From the NCBI RefSeq assembly GCF_010183535.1, contig NC_071329.1:13330001-13394000 (forward strand): a stretch of 64,000 nucleotides of DNA, given 5' to 3'. The notes beneath the pieces were generated by a model. That model did not search any database. It was not told the DNA's origin and saw nothing but the letters and a program-made list of their open reading frames with translations. The position numbers and the translations under genes were made by a program. Within the stretch, counting starts at the first letter, position 1. Each line of letters begins with the position of its first letter. This DNA is from Caenorhabditis remanei. Lineage: Eukaryota; Nematoda; Chromadorea; Rhabditida; Rhabditidae. Positions 58,508 through 64,000 of this stretch are shown in pieces.

Positions 58508-61037
58508 TTCTGGAATTGATTGAGTTTTAGAAAATGTTAAAACTGGAAAAAAAGGCACAGAAGTTGTTCTGAAAAAGAAGAAAAAAAGAGTGGCAAAATG
58601 GTGCAGAAACCACAAATTGATTTTACGTGTTTCAAGAGTTATATTATCGCTATCAGAATGTGCTACATCTCATAAAAAAGATAAAAACTGTTCAAACAGA
58701 GGGAAAAAGGTCGTCGTCTTCTCCTCATTTCTGAAACTTTTCTCTAGGTTAGTGTGGCGTGAAAAAATGAGAGAAAGTGGGTCGATTGGGTTGGAGAAAA
58801 GGAAATGGGTGATAGCAGGGGGAGATGGGGAGAGAATTGTTATGGAAATTAGGTGGTGAACTGGCATGGCGATCGAGTGACAATTTGGAGGAAGGATAGG
58901 GAGACCGAGAAAAAAGTGGAGATCGAGAACAGAAAAAAAAGAGTTTTGAGGGATCAAGACAGTCTGAAATTCATACTTTTTTGCTCCAAAATTCAAAAAA
59001 ATTGGTTCGATATTGAAAGTTGGTAGTTACAGAATTCCATACTATTCTAAAATTTCGGGAAGGGGGCCCCACAGCTTCAGAATCTGGAACGCTGAAATTT
59101 TCAGAAAAATATTTGTTTTTTAAGAACTTCTTCTGAAGAAAAAGTGACTAGAATCTCCCAGACACTCAGGTAAGAATCAGAAGCAGATCACCTGGAGTGT
59201 CGTGCCTATTGGATGATCTAGACCAAAAGAATCTGGAATGCCATGATAGATGAGAAGGCGGAGAAAAGGAGAAAACTGGTAGAAAGAAACCAAAAGATAT
59301 AAAAGTGAACATAAAGAGAAATAAGAATTTCCCGAAAAACGAAATCCTCCTTTTTTTCTTTCAATTCCATATCCGAGATTCCGAATTCATCGAGAAAGGA
59401 ACCAGTCGTCAAGGTGGGTGCCGAGTGAATGGCAAAATGGCGACGAATTTCGTCCCTCCGCCCACTTTTTTTCCTCCTTTCCATCTTTACATAAACTATG
59501 TACTACACGTCGTTTCTCTCTCTCTCTTCACCCTGCCTACCAACATACATTTTCCCACTATATGAAAAGTGCAACGGAAAGTAGAAAGAGTTAGAGAGCA
59601 TTGAGCCAGTGGAGACGAGAGAGAAGCAGAGAAATGAGAACTGTACATTGTTTGAATTCGTATTAAATCATTGTTTCGCTTTTGTTCAATGTTCACATCA
59701 GAGGGAGAAGGATTAACCAAAGATTTTCACAACTTGGAAATTGAAAAAAAATTGCAACAAAACCGGTCTGAAAAAGAGTTAGATCAGATGGATCTAGATG
59801 AAATCTGGATGATTCTATCTCTAGGTTAACTGTAGTTCGAATATGAAAAAAATCTAAAAATGAAATCAGAATCTTAAGATGGAATCTCATTTTGAAATTT
59901 TCTTAAAATCATGTTTCACTTTGGCTGTTTCAGTGGAAAATGGCCAACGTTAACAGTGTATTTCGGTGTCACTTGATTGTCCGACAAATTTTATTTTGTA
60001 TGGGTTGGACAGAACAAAAAGTGCAGATAATTTTTGTAGTTGACCATTTCTTTGTAGGGACACTATAATGAAAGTTACAGGTAATCAAAGTCATTTCTTC
60101 CTGAAACCGACAAATTTCAGTGTATTTAAGCGAAATTTTGGAGCTTTTAACTTTCACAACCTGTAACTTTCAACAAAGAGTCCCTACAAAAAAATGGTCA
60201 ACTACATAAATTATGTGGTGGTTTTGCTCTGTTCAGCCTATACAAAATTGAGTTTATCGGACAATCATTTGACATCGAAATACACTGTCTAACTTAGTCA
60301 TTTTCAACTGAAAACAGCAAAAGTTGGTAACTTTTTGAGCGGTATTATAGGAACTTTCAATAACTCCAAGGTAAGGTAACAAACTACGATTCCTATTTAC
60401 GTCACGAAATTCACAAATTCTGATTCACAGATCAGACACTGATTCAGAACGAATCACAAACTCTTTTTCAATATTTCAGTCACACAAATCGGACATTCGA
60501 CTCATTTTCAGAATCATAGTTTTCTTATCAATTTGTTACTCTAGAAGAGTTCGAGCTGACCTAGTTTTTCGAGGGGAAACCCGAATGGCAAAAGTTGTGG
60601 AAAAGAAATGGAAAAGTGAGTGGGAGACAGGCGTCCGCCGCCACGATCTAGGTCAATATTTGGCTCATTTCTCGTTTCCTCTCTCACTCTCACCTTCATA
60701 GTAAAGACTGTTCGTTTTCGTAGCGTGCAAACTGATGGGAACTCTCGGGAACTAAAAAGGACAAATAAAGAAGAAAAGGATAGTAAAATGAAGCGGAAAA
60801 TGTGTTCTGGCGTTACGATAAGGAGAGGAGGATGAGAATGTGATAACATTTTCTATTCAGAGTTTTCGGAAAAAAACGGGGATGCGTCATATGTGAAATG
60901 ACGAATGAAAAAAGGGAAAACAAAACAGTTTTATTTGAAACAACCGATTTTCATTTATGATTCACAGAGATAAGAAAAATAAGAAAAAATGAATGGTGAA
61001 ACAAAGTCATCAAACTAAATACAAGTACACACGAACA
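58508..61037. other. Region between elongase start and POLE4-like gene end
   Basis: Contains the presumed elongase promoter and, at 59922-60350, a family D repeat. One open frame at 60541-60849 on the minus strand has no partner exons. Nothing else was supported. Confidence 0.5.
59922..60350. repeat. Family D element, copy 7
   Basis: TTTTGTATGGGTTGGACAGA at the left and TCTGTTCAGCCTATACAAAA at the right are inverted. It ends TTTTTGAGCGGTATTATA. Confidence 0.75.
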
Positions 61038-61763
61038 TTAGAATTGTTCAGCAAATGGATCCTTCATTGCGGGGCGATCAACATCTTTTTCGACGAATTC
61101 ATCGTCTCCGTCGACTTCAGGCACTGTTTCTGGCAACTCGTCTTCTTCAGCTTCATTTTCGTTGTGCTCTTCTTCGTCTTCTTCTTCATGTTCTTCGACG
61201 TCTTCGTGATCTTCGTGATCCTCTTCATGTTCCCCGGCAGTGTCTTCAACAAGTGTTTCCTCCATAACTGTGTCGTCTTGATTTGAATTGCCACCTGGAT
61301 TCCGTTTCTTCGGTTGGATTTTTGGCCATCCATCGAGGGTGTCTTCTAGAAATGCGAACTCCCAAATCTTCTTAATCGCCTTATCTGGAAAATAATAGTT
61401 GAATGTATTTTACTTTCTATTAGTTCAAACTTACCAATATCTTTAGGCTGAATAGTTTTTCGCTTTTCCATTGCAGCATTCTGATTGGCAGCGTTGCTGA
61501 GCTCTTTTATGAACATTTCCTGAAACTAATTGATCAAAAACAGAACTTTACGTAGCAGAACTCACCGCTGACTTGGTCATCAATTGAAGCGCTTCACTAT
61601 TAATCATCTCGACATCTGAATTCATTCGTATGATTTTCTTGACTCTTCCCAAAGGCAGTTGAGTATTCATCAGTTCTGCAACTCGCTCTTCAATGGTATT
61701 CACTTCTTCCTCGCTCATTTGAACGACTGGAACATTTTTCTTGCTTTTCTTACGCCACGCCAT
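61038..61763 (-). CDS. POLE4/Dpb3-like histone-fold subunit of DNA polymerase epsilon
   Basis: Exons 61566-61763, 61435-61519 and 61038-61384 encode 209 residues. The histone fold spans roughly residues 36-110: LPLGRVKKIIRMNSD opens helix 1, KRKTIQPKDIDKAI is the loop and last strand region, and WEFAFLEDTLD (102-112) closely matches the block that follows the histone fold in POLE4 proteins. In other eukaryotes the protein pairs with a POLE3/Dpb4-type partner and binds DNA at the replication fork. Residues 130-209 are a very acidic Glu/Asp/His tail, unusual for POLE4 itself and more like its POLE3 partner. The start codon is 13 nt downstream of a TTTTTCAG acceptor (trans-splice likely). It is divergent from nsun-5. 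CHRAC or NF-YC-like alternatives are less likely. Confidence 0.85.
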
Positions 61764-61775
61764 TGTTGCCTTATT

Positions 61776-62037
61776 CTGAAAAATGAGCAAATTGATGGAG
61801 GAAAAAGCTGGAAAAGCTGAAATTCAAGGAAAAAAGTTAACAAACCTGGATTTTGAAATTTTTTGTTCGCGCCGTGTCGCAACCACCGATCGCTCTATAC
61901 TACGCGCAGATGCAGACAAAATAAAATTCCAAAATTTTTTTATGTATTTTTTAACAAATCTTTTTTTAATGTTTTATGTTTCTTTCTGAAAGTATTGCTT
62001 TCCACAATGAAAAAAAACTTAAATAGTTTTAATTTAG
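61776..62037. promoter_or_regulatory. Divergent promoter region between POLE4-like gene and nsun-5
   Basis: About 260 bp separates the two acceptors. A GC-rich stretch at 61868-61915, with CGCGCCGTGTCGC and TACGCGCAGATG, stands out from AT-rich flanks and may be a shared promoter core. The right boundary is TTTTAATTTAG placed directly before the nsun-5 ATG. Confidence 0.45.
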
Positions 62038-64000
62038 ATGGCTACTGATGCGCTCTACCTCGAGGTCGCAGAAATTATTCGCTGCGTTTTGGCCAAGGAG
62101 AAAAGTGTTAGAAATGCGGTCTACGGAAGTTCATACAAAGTTAGTTCTTATTATTTTTCTTCACATCAATTATCGCTATTTTTAAAGCGTTCTTGTGGAA
62201 ATCAGTATTTTCTTTTTCTTCAATTTTCTCGTTTTCTTGTTTTATCTCGTGCTCGTGTCCGTCTTGAAACAACATATCATATCTCATAATAACAGGTAAT
62301 AAAAAATGAAAGACGAGCCGATTATGGGTTGTGCTGAAGAAAATCCGGAAGAAAAACCGAAATGCAATCCATTTGGAACTCGATTTCTGACTGATGATGC
62401 TAAAGTTTTCGAGCATAATGCATGGGATGACGTGGAATGGTCAGAAGAGCAACAAGAAGAAGCTAAACGAATCGTTGAAAATCAGAAAACAATGAAAGTT
62501 GATGAGGAGAAAGCTTTAAAACTTCTGAGTACACCTGCGGATCAATGGGATGCTTTTTATGCCCACAATGAGAACAGATTCTTCAAAGATAGAAATTGGT
62601 TGCTGAAAGAGTTTCCAGAGCTTGATGTGAATGAAGAATGTAATTTGCAGGTAAGTATTCACTGATTTCATAAAAGTTGTTGAATTATTCATTTAGAAAG
62701 AAACAGTGAGAATCCTGGAAGTTGGTTGTGGAGTGGGAAATACGACGTTCCCGTTGATGCAAGTCAACAATTCAAGTTCACGACTTTTCCTTCATAGCTG
62801 CGATTATGCTCCTAATGCGATTCGAGTACTGAAGTCCCAAGAAGCATACGATACGACGAAAATGAATGCATTCGTTTGGGATATCACTCAACCGGCACCA
62901 GAAGAGGCTCCAGCAGCAGAATCTCTTGATTACATTGTCTGCATTTATGTACTGTCTGCAATTCATCCCGATAATATTCGAAAAGCTTTGAGTAATCTAA
63001 TGTCACTTCTGAAACCTGGAGGAACACTTTTGCTCAAGGACTATGGACGATATGATTTGACGCAATTGAGATTTAAGAAAAATCGATTAATCGATGGGAA
63101 CTTGTATTGTCGGGGAGATGGTACACTCGTTTACTTCTTCGAAATGGATGAGTTGGAAAGTCTTCTCAATGAACATGGAATGGAGAAGAAAGTGATGCAT
63201 GTCGACAGACGACTCATTGTGAATCGTGCGAAGCAAGTGAAAATGTATCGACAATGGATTCAAGGCAAATTTTTAAAGCCATTGGGACAATGATGTTGTC
63301 TAGACTCTTTTGTTTTGTTTTTTGTTGTTTCTCTTGTTATTCTTCTCATTTTCTCACAATGAATTTGTCATCTTTGAATTTCATAATTTCAACAGTCTAA
63401 AAATGTTTTTAAAAAGCCATTTTTAATTGATAATTTTTCAGAACAAAAAAGCTCTACTCCGATTGTCATGTGAATCACTAAAATTTCGACCAGTTTTCGA
63501 TGAAATTCTTCAGGACAAAGAGCTTAAAAAGATGAAAAATGATCCGAATATCGGAGGATCCGTAGATTTATTGTATGTACTCATGTACGAAACGCTGGTT
63601 GGATCTGGATTGAATCGATGCTCGCAGGAGTTGAAATCAGTTATTTCGAGAAGATCTCAAAAGATAAAAGATGTGGAGAAAGAATTGGAAGCTGATGGAA
63701 GAGGTATTAAATCGATCAAAGAGGCTGAAGAAGGAGCAAAGAAGGTAGTGTTGTCTGGAAATAAATCATATTGAATAACGTTTTCTTTTTCAGATTATCA
63801 TTCCTCGTTACGCTCGAATCAACACTCTGAAATGGACAGCTGAAGAAGCGATGAAGACATTGGAGACAGAAGAATGGAAACTTCAAGGAACAGCGAGTGT
63901 TGAGAATTTCGCAGAAGTTGTTGGCAACATGAAGGAAGATGAAATTTATGTCGACCCACATGTCGAAAATCTGCTCATTTTTGCGCCGAATATTCAGAAT
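62038..64000 (+). CDS. nsun-5: NSUN5-type rRNA cytosine-5 methyltransferase, 5' part (runs off the window)
   Basis: S-adenosylmethionine-dependent RNA m5C methyltransferase; NSUN5/Rcm1 acts on large-subunit rRNA in the nucleolus. Exons visible: 62038-62139 (MATDALYLEVAEIIRCVLAK, NAVYGSSYK), 63442-63744 and 63794-64000 (open at the edge), giving 204 codons in frame. The YxSxY/K end of exon 1, then LLYVLMYETLVGSGL and IPRYARINTLKWT, match the N-terminal and PRYVRVNTLK blocks of NSUN5. The SAM motif and the two catalytic cysteines would lie to the right of the window. The first intron (62140-63441) contains the complete METTL2-type gene on the same strand. The start codon directly follows a TTTAG acceptor. 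Confidence 0.9.
62287..62305 (+). promoter_or_regulatory. Splice acceptor just upstream of the nested methyltransferase
   Basis: ATAATAACAG ends at 62295, followed by GTAATAAAAA and the ATG at 62306. It lacks the usual T-rich lead, so its strength is uncertain, but it is the only nearby candidate for a trans-splice site. Confidence 0.4.
62306..63293 (+). CDS. METTL2-family tRNA m3C methyltransferase, nested in nsun-5 intron 1
   Basis: Exons 62306-62650 and 62697-63293 encode 313 residues. The N-terminal FGTRFLTDDAKVFEHNAWDD and WSEEQ are METTL2 signatures. SAM motif I is LEVGCGVGNTTFP (about 122-134), then CDYAPNAIRVLK, LKPGGTLLLKDYGRYDLTQL, RFKKNRLIDGNLYCRGDGT and the C-terminal DRRLIVNRAKQVKMYR. 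Family members make 3-methylcytidine at position 32 of some tRNAs (Thr, Arg). The ATG lies 10 nt after an AATAACAG acceptor. Splicing nsun-5 exon 1 into this acceptor would shift the frame and stop early, so independent trans-splicing or an internal promoter is more likely. Having two RNA methyltransferases interleaved on one strand is notable. Confidence 0.92.

Noticed and set aside
60541..60849. 102-codon minus-strand open frame between the elongase and POLE4-like genes
   Set aside because: Low-complexity pyrimidine-derived start and no partner exons. An internal ATG followed by GTGAGA looks like a donor, but no continuation was found.

Overview
This window is nuclear DNA from a Caenorhabditis-type nematode. 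The evidence is AT-rich sequence, short introns ending in TTTCAG, several likely spliced-leader acceptor sites a few bases before start codons, and recognisable worm orthologues. It is probably not C. elegans. From memory, the C. elegans orthologues of the left part (cog-1, pde-3) and the right part (elo-9, a POLE4-like gene, nsun-5) lie far apart on chromosome II, whereas here they are adjacent. No database was available, so orthology calls rest on motifs and recalled synteny.

Layout. Bases 1-270 hold the last exon of an NK6-class homeobox gene (cog-1-like). Convergent to it, at 767-3550 on the minus strand, is a nine-exon secreted Thr/Cys-rich protein whose introns are all phase 0. Bases 3.6-11.4 kb are mostly non-coding, with two identical tRNA-Glu(CTC) genes and fold-back repeats. 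Bases 11.4-47.4 kb are one very large gene for a PDE3-type cyclic nucleotide phosphodiesterase (pde-3). Its upstream exons are scattered over more than 33 kb, and its catalytic exons are compact at 45.2-47.4 kb. Its introns hold a tRNA-Lys gene, many MITEs, three tRNA-derived SINE-like repeats, and two or three candidate antisense genes. Next, on the minus strand, come a protein kinase with an unusual Cys/His-rich insertion (49.6-52.3 kb), a fatty-acid elongase (elo-9-like, 52.8-58.5 kb) and a POLE4-like histone-fold protein (61.0-61.8 kb). Divergent from the last is nsun-5 (62.0 kb to the window end), whose first intron contains a complete METTL2-type methyltransferase gene on the same strand.

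Repeats. About 15 copies of one ~140 bp MITE (family A) are spread through the window. Other families are fold-backs ending CTAGGGAA/TTCCCTAG (family B), Tc1-like-ended fold-backs of the TACAGTACCGCTCAAAAG type (family D), CGGGCC-rich fold-backs (family E), and short elements ending CATAGTTG. Two large fold-backs carry tRNA-like A/B boxes in each arm. The most intriguing element is a 1.05 kb terminal-inverted-repeat unit at 15.7-16.7 kb that encloses three phase-matched antisense exons.
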